From Nereida sp. MMG025 (GTDB taxonomy: Bacteria; Pseudomonadota; Alphaproteobacteria; Rhodobacterales; Rhodobacteraceae), in assembly GCF_021654165.1 (NCBI RefSeq), contig NZ_JAKFZN010000001.1:124001-188000 (forward strand): DNA of 64,000 bases. The letters run 5' to 3'. Made by a program: the position numbers and the translations under genes. How positions within the stretch are numbered: the stretch's first letter is position 1; each line of letters opens with the position of its first letter. Under the pieces are notes generated by a model that worked only from the letters and a program-made list of their open reading frames with translations, was not told the DNA's origin and did no database searches. This document shows, in pieces, positions 1-8,963 of this stretch.

Positions 1-2
1 AT

Positions 3-476
3 AACGGTGTGGTCAATTCGGGGCTGGTCGGCCTAGGCCTGATTGATGAGCCGCTGTCCTTTATCCTTTATAACCTCAACGCGGTTGTGATCACTTTGGC
101 ACATGCCTTTGCGCCTTTCGCGATCCTGCCGATTTTTGTGGCTTTGGAGAAAATAGACAGGTCCCTGCTAGAGGCCAGTCAGGATCTTGGTGAAAGCAAG
201 CTGCGCACCTTCTTTCGTGTGACTTTGCCCTTGGCCATGCCTGGCGTGGTGGCTGCGGTGTTGATCGTCTTTATCCCCGTGATCGGTGACTATATCACGC
301 CACGGTTGGTGGGCGGGCCGGGTGGTCTGATGATTGCCAATATGATCCAGACGCAATTTCTCAAGCTCAATAACGCGCCTATGGGGGCCGCACTTGCGGT
401 CACTGCGATGCTGAGTGTGACCATCATCTCGCTTCTCTTTGTCTGGCTGAACCGTCGCTATCTGAGGGGGCGGTAA
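3..476 (+). CDS. ABC transporter permease, PotB-like (5'-truncated)
   Basis: C-terminal part of an inner-membrane permease of a spermidine/putrescine-type ABC importer. The frame is open to the left edge of the window, so the true start lies outside. The visible ~158 residues hold several hydrophobic segments and the EAA loop (EASQDLGESKLRTFF...LPLAMPG), the cytoplasmic helix that docks on the ATPase. The stop lies 2 bases before the GTG start of the second permease, and the ATPase follows with a 4-base overlap, so this is one operon. The substrate-binding protein is expected upstream, outside the window. Polyamine specificity is inferred from overall resemblance to PotB; related systems carry other cationic or organic substrates. 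Confidence 0.85.
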   Translation, partial: NGVVNSGLVGLGLIDEPLSFILYNLNAVVITLAHAFAPFAILPIFVALEKIDRSLLEASQDLGESKLRTFFRVTLPLAMPGVVAAVLIVFIPVIGDYITPRLVGGPGGLMIANMIQTQFLKLNNAPMGAALAVTAMLSVTIISLLFVWLNRRYLRGR

Positions 477-478
477 CG

Positions 479-1270
479 GTGCGCGGCTATGCCATCATCT
501 ATCTGGTGTTTCTTTATGCACCGATTTTGCTTTTGCCGCTGTTTGCGTTCAATGACGCGACCATCATCGCCTTTCCACTGCAGGGGTTCACAACCCAATG
601 GTTCCGCGAATTGCCAGCGATCCCCGCCTTGGTGGGGTCGGTGCAAACCAGCCTGACGATCGCATCGATCACGGCGTTGATTGCGACGCTTTTGGGAATT
701 TGCGCCGCGCGGGCGGGGGTAGGCTATCAGTTCCCCTTCAAGCGCGGCATATTGGGGCTGATCATGTTGCCGCTGGTCTTGCCGGAAATCATCGTGGCGG
801 TGGCGCTTTTGGTGGTGTTTTTACAACTGGGGTTACCATTGGGCAATTGGGCGGTCATTGCGGGTCATGTGCTGATCTGCATGCCGTTTTGCATCGCCAT
901 TCTGAATTCCAGCTTTCAAAATATCGATCCTGCTTTGGAAGAGGCCGCGCGTGATCTGGGCGAAAGCCCGTTCAGCGCGTTTCGTCTCGTGACCCTGCCG
1001 CTGGTCTGGCCTGGCATCATCGCGTCATTGCTGATCAGTTTCACCATCAGTCTGGATGAATTCATCATCGCGTTTTTCCTGACATCTACCGATCCGACCT
1101 TGCCTGTCTACCTATGGTCGCAACTGCGCTTTCCTGCCAAACTGCCCGTGGTTATGGCGCTTGGCACGATCCTTGTGGCGCTGTCGATTTGCTTGCTGGT
1201 GTTTGCCGAATGGATGCGCAGACGCGGGCTTAGACGGGCAGGGCTCAAGGACACAGGGGGCTTTTTATGA
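479..1270 (+). CDS. ABC transporter permease, PotC-like
   Basis: Second inner-membrane permease of the polyamine-type ABC importer, 263 residues, the usual size for PotC. About six hydrophobic helices are visible, with the EAA loop near residues 155-175 (EEAARDLGESPFSAFR...LPLVWPG). The start is GTG, 2 bases after the first permease's stop; the next ATG in frame would remove part of the first helix. The 3' end overlaps the ATPase start by 4 bases, indicating translational coupling. Family placement is secure; the transported substrate is inferred. Confidence 0.88.
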   Translation: MRGYAIIYLVFLYAPILLLPLFAFNDATIIAFPLQGFTTQWFRELPAIPALVGSVQTSLTIASITALIATLLGICAARAGVGYQFPFKRGILGLIMLPLVLPEIIVAVALLVVFLQLGLPLGNWAVIAGHVLICMPFCIAILNSSFQNIDPALEEAARDLGESPFSAFRLVTLPLVWPGIIASLLISFTISLDEFIIAFFLTSTDPTLPVYLWSQLRFPAKLPVVMALGTILVALSICLLVFAEWMRRRGLRRAGLKDTGGFL

Positions 1271-2364
1271 GCATCATCAGGCTGACAGCTGTGCAAAAAC
1301 ACTACGGCGATTACCATGCGCTGCGCGATATTGATCTGTCTATCGAAGCGGGCGAGTTTTTCTCTCTGCTTGGGCCCTCGGGCTGCGGCAAGACCACGCT
1401 TTTGCGCACCATCGCGGGGTTCGAGCAGGTCAGCGACGGCACAGTGATGATCAGTGATCGGGATATGAACGGCGTGCCAGCCAATCAACGCCCGACCAAT
1501 ATGGTATTTCAAAGCTACGCCATTTTTCCGCATCTGAACGTGGCCGAAAATGTGGCCTTTGGCCTGCGCAAATCGGGCATGTCAAAAGCCGAGCGATCCA
1601 AAGCCGTTGATGAGGCGTTGGCAATGGTTGGTCTTGCAGGGTTCGGCAGCCGCGCGGCCAACGCTTTGTCAGGTGGACAGCGGCAACGCGTGGCTTTGGC
1701 GCGCGCATTGATCCTGAAGCCCAAGGTTTTGCTATTGGACGAACCCTTGTCGGCGCTTGACAAAAAGCTGCGTGAACAGATGCAATCAGAATTGCGCCGC
1801 TTGCAGCGGCAGGTCGGCATCACGTTCATTCTTGTCACACACGACCAGGAAGAAGCGCTGATCATGTCGGATCGCATCGCGGTGATGTTTGAAGGACGCA
1901 TTGCCCAATTGGCCGACCCCCAAACGCTCTATCGGCGCCCGATCAGCCGCCAAGTGGGAGAGTTTATCGGCTTTATGAATATTCTGCAGGCCGATGTCGT
2001 GGGAACGGATCCAATCGCACTGACCATCGCAGGGCTTGGACGCATCACGCTTGCGCCAGATCAAGCGCCGGCGGGGGCGCGGCTTGGTCCAGCTTATGTG
2101 GGGATCCGTCCTGAAACCATGTCGATCCTTTTTGACGGCGAGGCCGATCGCGGCACAGTTGCTCCGGCAACCATTACAGAAGTCGAATACTATGGCGATA
2201 TGACCTATTATGATCTTCAAATTGACGGTGTTGCCAAACCCCTGGCCCTGTCGATGAAAAATCTGGTGGGTCGGCCCATTCTGGATGTTGGCACGCAAAC
2301 ACGGGTCAGTTGGAACGCAGGATCCATCGTGCTGTTCAACGACCAGCAGGCAGATTATTCTTGA
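1267..2364 (+). CDS. potA: ABC transporter ATPase, PotA-like
   Basis: Cytoplasmic ATPase that powers the polyamine-type importer, 365 residues. Walker A GPSGCGKT is near residue 37, the Q-loop follows (MVFQSYAIFPH), the signature is LSGGQRQR, and Walker B is VLLLDEP followed by the H-loop histidine in LVTHDQEEA. The C-terminal ~120 residues match a TOBE-type regulatory domain (VGIRPETM). It starts with ATG overlapping the upstream permease by 4 bases and is the last gene of the operon; its stop lies inside a perfect hairpin and is followed by a second hairpin with flanking A and T runs. The symbol reflects family, not proven substrate. Confidence 0.88.
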   Translation: MSIIRLTAVQKHYGDYHALRDIDLSIEAGEFFSLLGPSGCGKTTLLRTIAGFEQVSDGTVMISDRDMNGVPANQRPTNMVFQSYAIFPHLNVAENVAFGLRKSGMSKAERSKAVDEALAMVGLAGFGSRAANALSGGQRQRVALARALILKPKVLLLDEPLSALDKKLREQMQSELRRLQRQVGITFILVTHDQEEALIMSDRIAVMFEGRIAQLADPQTLYRRPISRQVGEFIGFMNILQADVVGTDPIALTIAGLGRITLAPDQAPAGARLGPAYVGIRPETMSILFDGEADRGTVAPATITEVEYYGDMTYYDLQIDGVAKPLALSMKNLVGRPILDVGTQTRVSWNAGSIVLFNDQQADYS

Positions 2365-2402
2365 ATAATCTGCCGCCGCAAAAACCTTCTTGGAAGGTTT
2401 TT
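2350..2402. terminator. Double-hairpin bidirectional terminator between potA and tetR
   Basis: Two adjacent inverted repeats separate convergent genes. The first is a perfect 10-bp stem (GCAGATTATT at 2350-2359, complement at 2364-2373, loop CTTG) that contains the potA stop codon. The second is AAAAACCTTC (2380-2389) with GAAGGTTTTT (2393-2402). It has an A run on one side and a T run on the other, so it can terminate transcription from both directions. The tetR stop codon begins directly after the T run. Confidence 0.85.
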
Positions 2403-3017
2403 CTATGCGTCGGGGTCAATCAGTCCCAAACCGCGCAAGTAAATCCCGATACCTGATTCCAACAAGTCCTCAGGCGGGAAGGGGCTGCGCGTGCCGGGGC
2501 TGCCACGGGCGAATAATTCGACGACCCCGTGACTCATCGCCCAGATATGGGCGGAAAACATCTGGGGCGGCGGCCGTTTTTCTGGCGGGATATGTTCAGA
2601 TAAATCCGTCGCGGCTTTTTCCAGCACACCTAAGGCGCGTGTCGCCACTGCGTTCAATTCAGGGGTCCGCTGGATCGAAACGCCGCTTTCGAACATGGCG
2701 ACATAATGCCCGGGATAGCGGCGCGCAAAGGCGAGATAGGCCCGACCTGTCGCTTCAAATGCGGCAAGGGCAGAGGGTTTATCGCTGTAAGCAAATTCGA
2801 GCAGGTCAGCAAAGATTTCGTAGCCTTGGCGCGCGGCTTCCGCAATCAACTCTTCGCGGCCTTCAAAGTGCCGGTAAACGGCTGCGGGTGTCACGCCTGC
2901 GGTTTTGGATGCCTCTGACAGGGTAAATCCCGTCGGGCCCTTTTCCTCGATCAGACGCAGGGCAGCATCGACCAGCGCTTGGCGAAGGTTGCCGTGATGA
3001 TAGCCGCGTTTAGGCAT
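2403..3017 (-). CDS. TetR/AcrR family transcriptional regulator
   Basis: DNA-binding repressor-type protein of 204 residues. The N-terminal helix-turn-helix is at about residues 32-51 ([20 protein letters not shown]), followed by an alpha-helical ligand/dimer domain (TetR_C-like, with [11 protein letters not shown] near the C-terminus). The ATG at 3015-3017 ([12 protein letters not shown]) is chosen because that opening is typical of the family; a longer frame upstream lies inside ppk2 in another phase. The start overlaps the ppk2 stop by 8 bases, so both are probably co-transcribed. Target genes and ligand are unknown. Confidence 0.85.
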   Translation of the reverse strand: MPKRGYHHGNLRQALVDAALRLIEEKGPTGFTLSEASKTAGVTPAAVYRHFEGREELIAEAARQGYEIFADLLEFAYSDKPSALAAFEATGRAYLAFARRYPGHYVAMFESGVSIQRTPELNAVATRALGVLEKAATDLSEHIPPEKRPPPQMFSAHIWAMSHGVVELFARGSPGTRSPFPPEDLLESGIGIYLRGLGLIDPDA

Positions 3018-3879
3018 CCCACACCATGGGGCCACCCGCAATCGCAGGGTCCATCTTGCCGATCGCTGATGCGTCTTTGCCAGTGTAGTCCAACTGGCCA
3101 AGCAATGTCTGGATGGCAGCGATACGGGCGCGGCGTTTGTCATCACTGCGCACAACCGTCCAAGGTGTCACATCCGTATGGGTTTTCTTGAGCGTCTCGC
3201 CAATCGCCGCCGTATAGCCATCCCATTTCCTGAGGCCTTCAACATCGATCCAGGAGAGTTTCCATTGTTTAAGGGGGTCGCCTTCGCGGTCCATAAAGCG
3301 GCGCAACTGTTCGGCGCGCCCCACATTCAGCCACAGCTTGACCAGTTTGACCCCGTCATCGACCAACATCTGTTCAAACGGAACCACCTGGCTGAACCAA
3401 TGTTTGCGTTGCTCGGGCGTGCAGAAGCCAAAAACATGTTCCACCACGCCGCGATTGTACCAGCTGCGATCGAAAAAGGTGATCTGACCGCCCGAGGGCA
3501 GGTGATCAATGTAGCGCTGAAAATACCATTGGCTGGCTTCGGCATCTGTGGGTTTGGACAGCGCCACCACTTTTGCGCCCCGCGGGTTCAGGTTTTCGCG
3601 AAACCGTTTGATCGTGCCGCCTTTGCCAGCGGCGTCGCGGCCCTCAAACACCACGGCGACGCGGGCGCCGCTTTCCTTGACCCATGATTGCATCTTGACC
3701 AGCTCGATCTGCAAAGCGGCCAGATGCGCCTCATAGTCTTTGCGGTCCTGACGTTCGGTGTAGGGGTAGGAGGGGTTCAGGATACGCCCTTTTTTAGCCT
3801 CTTTGATCCGTGTGCGGACCTCATCAGGCGCTTCGTTTTTGAAGTAGTCTGTGATCGCGCCATCAAAAGGTGTGCTCAT
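3010..3879 (-). CDS. ppk2: Polyphosphate kinase 2 family, class I-like
   Basis: Cytoplasmic enzyme that transfers phosphate between polyphosphate and nucleoside diphosphates. Length is 289 residues, the size of single-domain PPK2. The P-loop is [12 protein letters not shown] (about residues 78-89), the Walker-B-like motif is FFDRSWYNR, and the segment between has the lid-region pattern of the family. Class I (mainly nucleoside diphosphate phosphorylation) is suggested by length and by overall resemblance; the preferred nucleotide cannot be read. It precedes a TetR regulator with an 8-base overlap, so the regulator may control this gene. Confidence 0.9.
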   Translation of the reverse strand: MSTPFDGAITDYFKNEAPDEVRTRIKEAKKGRILNPSYPYTERQDRKDYEAHLAALQIELVKMQSWVKESGARVAVVFEGRDAAGKGGTIKRFRENLNPRGAKVVALSKPTDAEASQWYFQRYIDHLPSGGQITFFDRSWYNRGVVEHVFGFCTPEQRKHWFSQVVPFEQMLVDDGVKLVKLWLNVGRAEQLRRFMDREGDPLKQWKLSWIDVEGLRKWDGYTAAIGETLKKTHTDVTPWTVVRSDDKRRARIAAIQTLLGQLDYTGKDASAIGKMDPAIAGGPMVWDA

Positions 3880-3945
3880 GCGTGTTTCTCCCGGTTGGCC
3901 CAGTATGGCGTGGGTTCAAAGCCGTGACCAGCCCGTGATTGCGCC

Positions 3946-4914
3946 CTAACGCAAACGTCCAATTGCTTCGACAATCTGCGCGACGCTGGTGTGTTGGGGC
4001 ATATGTCCAATGCCCTCAAGTCTGGTCAGCCGCGCATTTGGCAAAAGGGCGGCAAGTGGTTCGCTGTGAATGGTCAGCGGCACAATGGTATCGGCCGTGC
4101 CGTGCAGGATTTCGACGGGCGTCTGAATATCGGCGTAATGCGCGCTCATCTCAACGACATGGGGGCGCAGGCTGTTGACCTGCCGCGCATTGGCGCGCAG
4201 CTGACTGCGCCGAATGGTCAAAAACAGGCCCAGATGGTCGGCATAGCCTTCAGGTGGGTCTTGCGGCGCGAAAATGCCCGACACAACATCATCCGCAGCA
4301 CTTACGGGGGCAAAGGCGGTGATCAACGGCACCACGGTCGCGCCACCAAGCGAACTTGCGTTGATGCGGTAGCTGGTGTCCAGCGATCCCGGCCAAGGCA
4401 TTGTCGCACCAGACACATTGACAATGCCACGTGCATGATCGGGAAATTCCAACCCCCAAGCCATCGCCACGGCACCGCCATAGCTGTGGCCCAAAACAAT
4501 CGGGCGTTCGACACCAAGCTGATCTGCTGCCGCCTTCAGCATGCGTGCCTGCTGGCGTGGGCTTTCGGCGGCCGTGTTGAACGCCCCACCAAATTCATCT
4601 GACAAACGGTCTGTATATCCAAGGCCCGGACGGTCAAAGGCGATCACGCGGTAATTGTCCTTGACCGCGTCGATGAACCCCAGGGTCCAGTCGCGCACAT
4701 TGCCCGACGCGCCGTGGATCAACACCAGATCAGGGCCTTGACCTGTGACATAGGCGTGCACCCGCCTGCCATCCACCTCAACAAACTGGCCGATTGGTGG
4801 ATGGGTTTGCAGCCCTTGCGCTTCGCGCTTGTCCGCGCGTTTGTCCACGATGGCACAGCCGCCAAGGGCGGCGACAGCGACAGCGAGGCTAAGTGCCAAT
4901 TTTGGTAAGGTCAT
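3946..4914 (-). CDS. Alpha/beta hydrolase lipoprotein
   Basis: Predicted lipoprotein of 322 residues with an alpha/beta-hydrolase fold. The N-terminus is a type II signal peptide with the lipobox LGGC (Cys20). The hydrolase core shows the oxyanion region [12 protein letters not shown], nucleophile elbow GHSYGG, the acid in [10 protein letters not shown] and the catalytic His in GIGHMPQ. The ATG at 4914 is chosen because it starts directly before the signal peptide; upstream sequence in this frame lies inside metA and is not hydrophobic. The start is buried 26 bases inside the 3' end of metA, which suggests coupled translation. Substrate unknown. Confidence 0.82.
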   Translation of the reverse strand: MTLPKLALSLAVAVAALGGCAIVDKRADKREAQGLQTHPPIGQFVEVDGRRVHAYVTGQGPDLVLIHGASGNVRDWTLGFIDAVKDNYRVIAFDRPGLGYTDRLSDEFGGAFNTAAESPRQQARMLKAAADQLGVERPIVLGHSYGGAVAMAWGLEFPDHARGIVNVSGATMPWPGSLDTSYRINASSLGGATVVPLITAFAPVSAADDVVSGIFAPQDPPEGYADHLGLFLTIRRSQLRANARQVNSLRPHVVEMSAHYADIQTPVEILHGTADTIVPLTIHSEPLAALLPNARLTRLEGIGHMPQHTSVAQIVEAIGRLR

Positions 4915-5806
4915 AAGGCGTTGTCTGATATATTTCGTTAATCCAGTTTCCATATAGGAGGTGCGCGTGGCTTCTCCAGCGGTTCTGAGGCATTTGTGAT
5001 GGGTCGTCGTTAGGATAATAGTTGGCAGGCACATTGATCGGCGTGCCTTCGGCGACATCGCGGTCATATTCTTGTTTGAGCGTGCCACTGTCATATTCAA
5101 AGTGATTGAAGATATAGAGCGCACGGTGTGCGGGATCTTTGACCAGACAGGGGCCAACCTCATCACTGCCCAACAGCGTGGTCAGACCGTCAGCCGCATC
5201 AATCTCGTCTTGGCGCATTTCTGTCCAGCGGCTGACGGGGATGACGCAGTCATCGGAAAATCCACGCAGGTAGGGCGACGCGGGATCAAGGTTTTTATGC
5301 CGAAAACAGCCAAAGGCCTTCGCATCCAGAATATGTTTTTTCACATTGTGGAAATAGTTAATCATGGCCATTCCCCCCCAACAGACACCAAAGGTGGAAT
5401 GCACATGGGTTTGGGTCCACTCAAACACCTCGCGCAGTTCGTCCCAATAGGTGACCTGCTCAAAAGGCAGATGTTCAATCGGCGCACCCGTGATGATCAG
5501 CCCGTCAAAATACTGGTCCTTCATCTCCTGAAACGGACGATAGAATTCCTCCATATGCTCGGCTGCGGTATTCTTTGTCTGATGTTCGGACATGCGGATC
5601 AACGACAGCTCAATCTGAAGCGGTGTCGCACCGATCAGGCGGGCAAACTGGTTTTCCGTCTGAATCTTTTTGGGCATCAGGTTCAATAAGGCAATCCGCA
5701 AGGGGCGGATGTCCTGACGGGCGGCGGCATCTTCGTCCATGACGCTGACACCCTCGCGGGTCAGAACGTCATAGGCGGGCAGGTTGGACGGCAATTTGAT
5801 AGGCAT
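4889..5806 (-). CDS. metA: Homoserine O-acyltransferase (probably O-acetyltransferase)
   Basis: First committed step of methionine synthesis: acylation of homoserine. The protein is 305 residues and aligns without gaps to the numbering of E. coli MetA through the active site: Cys142 in FGVCWGG, His235 and Glu237 in FNHFEYD. Position 111, read from GAPIEHLPF, is Glu rather than the Gly of E. coli MetA. In this family Glu111 is known to favour acetyl-CoA and Gly111 succinyl-CoA, so the product is probably O-acetylhomoserine. The 3' end overlaps a lipoprotein hydrolase by 26 bases. A P-loop NTPase gene lies 16 bases upstream in the same direction. Confidence 0.93.
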   Translation of the reverse strand: MPIKLPSNLPAYDVLTREGVSVMDEDAAARQDIRPLRIALLNLMPKKIQTENQFARLIGATPLQIELSLIRMSEHQTKNTAAEHMEEFYRPFQEMKDQYFDGLIITGAPIEHLPFEQVTYWDELREVFEWTQTHVHSTFGVCWGGMAMINYFHNVKKHILDAKAFGCFRHKNLDPASPYLRGFSDDCVIPVSRWTEMRQDEIDAADGLTTLLGSDEVGPCLVKDPAHRALYIFNHFEYDSGTLKQEYDRDVAEGTPINVPANYYPNDDPSQMPQNRWRSHAHLLYGNWINEIYQTTPYDLTKIGT

Positions 5807-5822
5807 GGTTTAACTTCGCCTT

Positions 5823-6665
5823 TTAACCGATTGAATTTGCGATAGTTTCTATAAAGTCCTGTGGCGTTTGAACGCGCATCATATCAGCGGCTTTGACGGT
5901 AACGCCCCATTTGGCCATTTCGGCATAGCGCGGTTGGCGGTAGTCCATCGATTTGCGGTAGGCCACGCGAATGAAGGCATCAGGATCAACTTCGTCTTCT
6001 GACACGTTGTTTTCGCTCAGGTATTCCTGCCAAACCTTCTGGGTGAACGACAGATTATAACACATCGGCTTGGGGTCGCGATCAAAGCGGTCCACCAATT
6101 TGCCGTTATGTTCTTCGGTGCCTTCGATCCAGACAAGCAGCGCATCCTTGGACAAGGCGGTCAGTATTTCATCATCGGGATCACTGGGGTCCACCCATTC
6201 GCAGATGGATCCGCCCGTATCGCAGATGAAGTGGTCATAGCCGTAAATATCCTTGGCCTTGTCCATAAAGCGGCTTGTGTCCAGAAGGGCGGCACACTCG
6301 GCAGCGCGGAACTGCTTTTGGCGGCGCATATATTCGTCAAACCCAAGCGCCCCTTTGCCCGGTTTGCCCGTATAATCGGCAACCGCCGTCAGATCGTGAT
6401 CGTGGATGTTGAGCCCAAGATAAATCGCATCGCGGCGCAGCAGGTTGGCCAATGCCGGCACTTTCATCGCCTCGCGCTTGAGATTGTCGGTGATGTGTTC
6501 GGCCATGTAACGCGTGCCGATGCGGTAATCGATGGCATAGTGAAACCATTCGCCCGTGTGCTGCAACATCTCTGAGACATGGGTTTTACCAAGGCCTGAC
6601 ATCGCAAAAAGCACCACACGTTTGTTGGGCGCGGCACGCCAGTCGTCTGCGGTTTTGTAGATCAT
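5823..6665 (-). CDS. P-loop NTPase of unknown function
   Basis: Soluble protein of 280 residues. The only clear motif is an N-terminal Walker A (AMSGLGKT, residues 21-28) preceded by a beta strand (RVVLF). A second hydrophobic strand ending in ICDTGGS near residue 155 and one at LLVWIEGTE could form the rest of a kinase-like nucleotide fold. Many acidic and aromatic residues follow. The start ATG at 6665 is chosen because it places the P-loop near the N-terminus as usual; upstream sequence overlaps the exporter gene in another frame. It lies upstream of metA with 16 bases between, so it may share its transcript. I do not recognise a specific function; a small-molecule kinase is possible. Confidence 0.75.
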   Translation of the reverse strand: MIYKTADDWRAAPNKRVVLFAMSGLGKTHVSEMLQHTGEWFHYAIDYRIGTRYMAEHITDNLKREAMKVPALANLLRRDAIYLGLNIHDHDLTAVADYTGKPGKGALGFDEYMRRQKQFRAAECAALLDTSRFMDKAKDIYGYDHFICDTGGSICEWVDPSDPDDEILTALSKDALLVWIEGTEEHNGKLVDRFDRDPKPMCYNLSFTQKVWQEYLSENNVSEDEVDPDAFIRVAYRKSMDYRQPRYAEMAKWGVTVKAADMMRVQTPQDFIETIANSIG

Positions 6666-6709
6666 GATAAAGGCCTCTTTTCTGGCAGTCTTTCCCAGAT
6701 AGACCTGCC

Positions 6710-7615
6710 TTATAGACGGCGCAAGAGGCGACCCGACAGCACCAGCAACCCAAGCGCAAGAATGGCAAAGCCCGCATAGGCATTCCACGGCAGTTGTTCT
6801 GCGCGCACCACGGCCCCAAGCACCACGGCAATGGGCGCAATCATCAAAGTGCACAGCATGACATTTGCGCTGCCCGCCATGCCCAACACGCGGTAGTAAA
6901 ACACATAGGCCAGCGCGGTTGCGATCACAGCATAATAGCCAATCGCCAGCCATGTGCCCGCCTGTAGATCCATGCGGATCGGCCCTTCAAACACCCATGC
7001 GGCGGGCACCATGATCAGGGTTGAGGCTGTCAACATGCCAGCAGATGCAACAATAGGGTGCAGGCCCGCCAGATGGATGCGCCCCCAAGCGCCTGCAAAA
7101 GCGTAGCTGAGGGTCCCGCCAATCACGGCCAGCTGCGCCAGCGACGTGATGTTAAAACTGCGCAGGCTATCTATGCCCAAAACGGTGATGACGCCCGCAA
7201 ACCCCAATGCCACGCCGATAATCTTGCGCCGCGTCAGACGTTCGTCCGCGAAAACAAGCGCCGCGACCAAGGCGCCAAAAATCGCCGTAGAGGCGTTAAA
7301 AATACTGGTCAGCCCCGTTTCGATATAAAGCTGCCCCCATGCCATCAATCCAAACGGGATGATGTTATTTAGAAGCCCCATCACCAGAAAGGCGCCCCAC
7401 AGCCCCGCGCTGCGCGGCAGGGGCAAACGGCGCAGGGCCACAACGCCCCAAAGGATCAGCATGGCCCACCCGCAGCGGTGCGCCACACTGGTTAACACGC
7501 CGATTTCGTCCAGCGCCACACGGATCGACAGGAAAGAGCCGCCCCAGATAAGCGACAACACCACAAGTTCCGCCCACGCACGCCCAGAGAGAGTTTTTTG
7601 TTCCGTCATTCCCAA
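6710..7615 (-). CDS. EamA/DMT family transporter
   Basis: Inner-membrane protein of 301 residues with about ten hydrophobic helices arranged as two EamA repeats (first repeat from LVVLSLIWGGSFL, second from AVIGGTLSYAFAGAWG). Members export metabolites such as amino acids or nucleotides. The start codon at 7615 is followed two codons later by a second ATG (7609); either is possible. The gene ends 44 bases before the P-loop NTPase start. Substrate cannot be read from sequence. Confidence 0.88.
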   Translation of the reverse strand: MGMTEQKTLSGRAWAELVVLSLIWGGSFLSIRVALDEIGVLTSVAHRCGWAMLILWGVVALRRLPLPRSAGLWGAFLVMGLLNNIIPFGLMAWGQLYIETGLTSIFNASTAIFGALVAALVFADERLTRRKIIGVALGFAGVITVLGIDSLRSFNITSLAQLAVIGGTLSYAFAGAWGRIHLAGLHPIVASAGMLTASTLIMVPAAWVFEGPIRMDLQAGTWLAIGYYAVIATALAYVFYYRVLGMAGSANVMLCTLMIAPIAVVLGAVVRAEQLPWNAYAGFAILALGLLVLSGRLLRRL

Positions 7616-7664
7616 GGCTTATGCCCAGAAGTCGATTGATGCGACCCGAAACCTGCGCAAAGAA

Positions 7665-7690
7665 AAAGCCCCGCCAAATGACGGGGCTTT
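7665..7690 (-). terminator. Rho-independent terminator of the FadL-like gene
   Basis: A 9-bp stem (AAAGCCCCG at 7665-7673, complement at 7682-7690) with an 8-base loop. On the minus strand the stem is followed by a run of T, as expected for a factor-independent terminator located about 20 bases past the porin stop codon. Confidence 0.85.
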
Positions 7691-7711
7691 CCAAAAGTCA
7701 TGTCGACCACT

Positions 7712-8830
7712 TTAGAAGTTGTAGCCCAGACGAATACCTGCGCCAAAGACCTTGTTGTCTTCAAATGTGGCCGCTTGACCAGGGGCCAGCGGCACCGACT
7801 GGTCGCCCAAACGACCCATGGATACGCCAGCAGTCAAAACCATTGGGCCTTCTGTGTATGTGGCGGCGAGGCCGAAGGTTTCGGACCCTGTTGTGGGGGC
7901 CAGCAAGGTGTCACCAGGACGGCTGCCCGATGATTCATAACCATAGGTGGCAGCCACCGACCAATTTTCATTCAGACGACGGCCAACACCGATCGAGAAC
8001 GTGGTGGTGTCTTCGGTAAATCTTACGAACTCGGTTTCCGGGCCGCTTGTGCCAAAGGCGGTCAGGTTAAACCCGTCCCACTTTGCATAGCGCACCGAGC
8101 CAAACAGCAGCGTGTCTGCAGCAATGCCTGTCTGAAACTCAAGGTTAAGGCTTTCTGGCGTCACAACGCGGAAATCAGGGATTGGCACCAGACCTCCTGT
8201 CGACGGATTCAGCGTTTGTGCATCAAAGCGATGATCAATTTCACTGTTGTAGGTCAGGGCAAAGCGCATCGCGATATCGGGACGCTCGTAGGCGACACCG
8301 ACCAGATAGCCAAGGTCACGGTTGCTGGACGCATCAAGGATACCTGCGGTGGATACAATGCGCCCGCTCATTTGCTGGCTGCGCAGGCCACCGTGGACAC
8401 TGAAGTTTTCGTTGAACTTGTAGCGCAAAACGCCCGTGACTGCGTTGGACGAGATATTCGCCTGCGGCTCAAAGCCCAAGGCTTCCAGCGTCGGGTTCGA
8501 TGACAAGAAGGTGCCACCGTAGCTTAGGGTTACACCGAAGGGCTGATCCACGATAACTGCAAAGCTCAGTTGATCCGACAATTCGTTTTTGTAGGCAAAG
8601 CTAAGGGAATTGTAGCGGCCCAAAGGCTGGCCAAGCGGCGCTGCACCACTGTTTACGGTGCCATTGGCCTCGGGGTTCACTTGCCCGTAGCTGAATTGAA
8701 GATAGGCGCCTGTTTCGCCACCATCTTCAAACAGTGGCGACAAAAATTGGCCTGAACGGTCAATGCCCCCGGCCTGTGCTGCACCCGTTGCAAGTGCCAG
8801 CGCTGCTGCGCCCGACAATACTGTTTTCAT
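7712..8830 (-). CDS. OmpP1/FadL/TodX family outer-membrane protein
   Basis: Outer-membrane beta-barrel of 372 residues for uptake of hydrophobic compounds such as long-chain fatty acids. A signal peptide is visible (MKTVLSGAAALALATGAAQAGG, cleavage after AQA). The mature chain shows alternating strands and ends in GYNF, a C-terminal Phe typical of barrel proteins recognised by the Bam machinery. The ATG at 8830 is preferred over one three codons earlier because AGGGA lies at a good distance upstream of it. The gene is monocistronic, with its own terminator. FadL family is likely from the N-terminus and barrel style; ligand unproven. Confidence 0.82.
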   Translation of the reverse strand: MKTVLSGAAALALATGAAQAGGIDRSGQFLSPLFEDGGETGAYLQFSYGQVNPEANGTVNSGAAPLGQPLGRYNSLSFAYKNELSDQLSFAVIVDQPFGVTLSYGGTFLSSNPTLEALGFEPQANISSNAVTGVLRYKFNENFSVHGGLRSQQMSGRIVSTAGILDASSNRDLGYLVGVAYERPDIAMRFALTYNSEIDHRFDAQTLNPSTGGLVPIPDFRVVTPESLNLEFQTGIAADTLLFGSVRYAKWDGFNLTAFGTSGPETEFVRFTEDTTTFSIGVGRRLNENWSVAATYGYESSGSRPGDTLLAPTTGSETFGLAATYTEGPMVLTAGVSMGRLGDQSVPLAPGQAATFEDNKVFGAGIRLGYNF

Positions 8831-8963
8831 GAATTCCATCCCTGATCGTCTGTGTGTGTTTTTCTTCCTCTGCTTCAAAACGTAGCAGATGCGCTAAAAT
8901 TCGCGCAATTCTTACCCGACGTCATGACCTGCTTGACGACGCGGCGTCACAAATCTGTCACGG

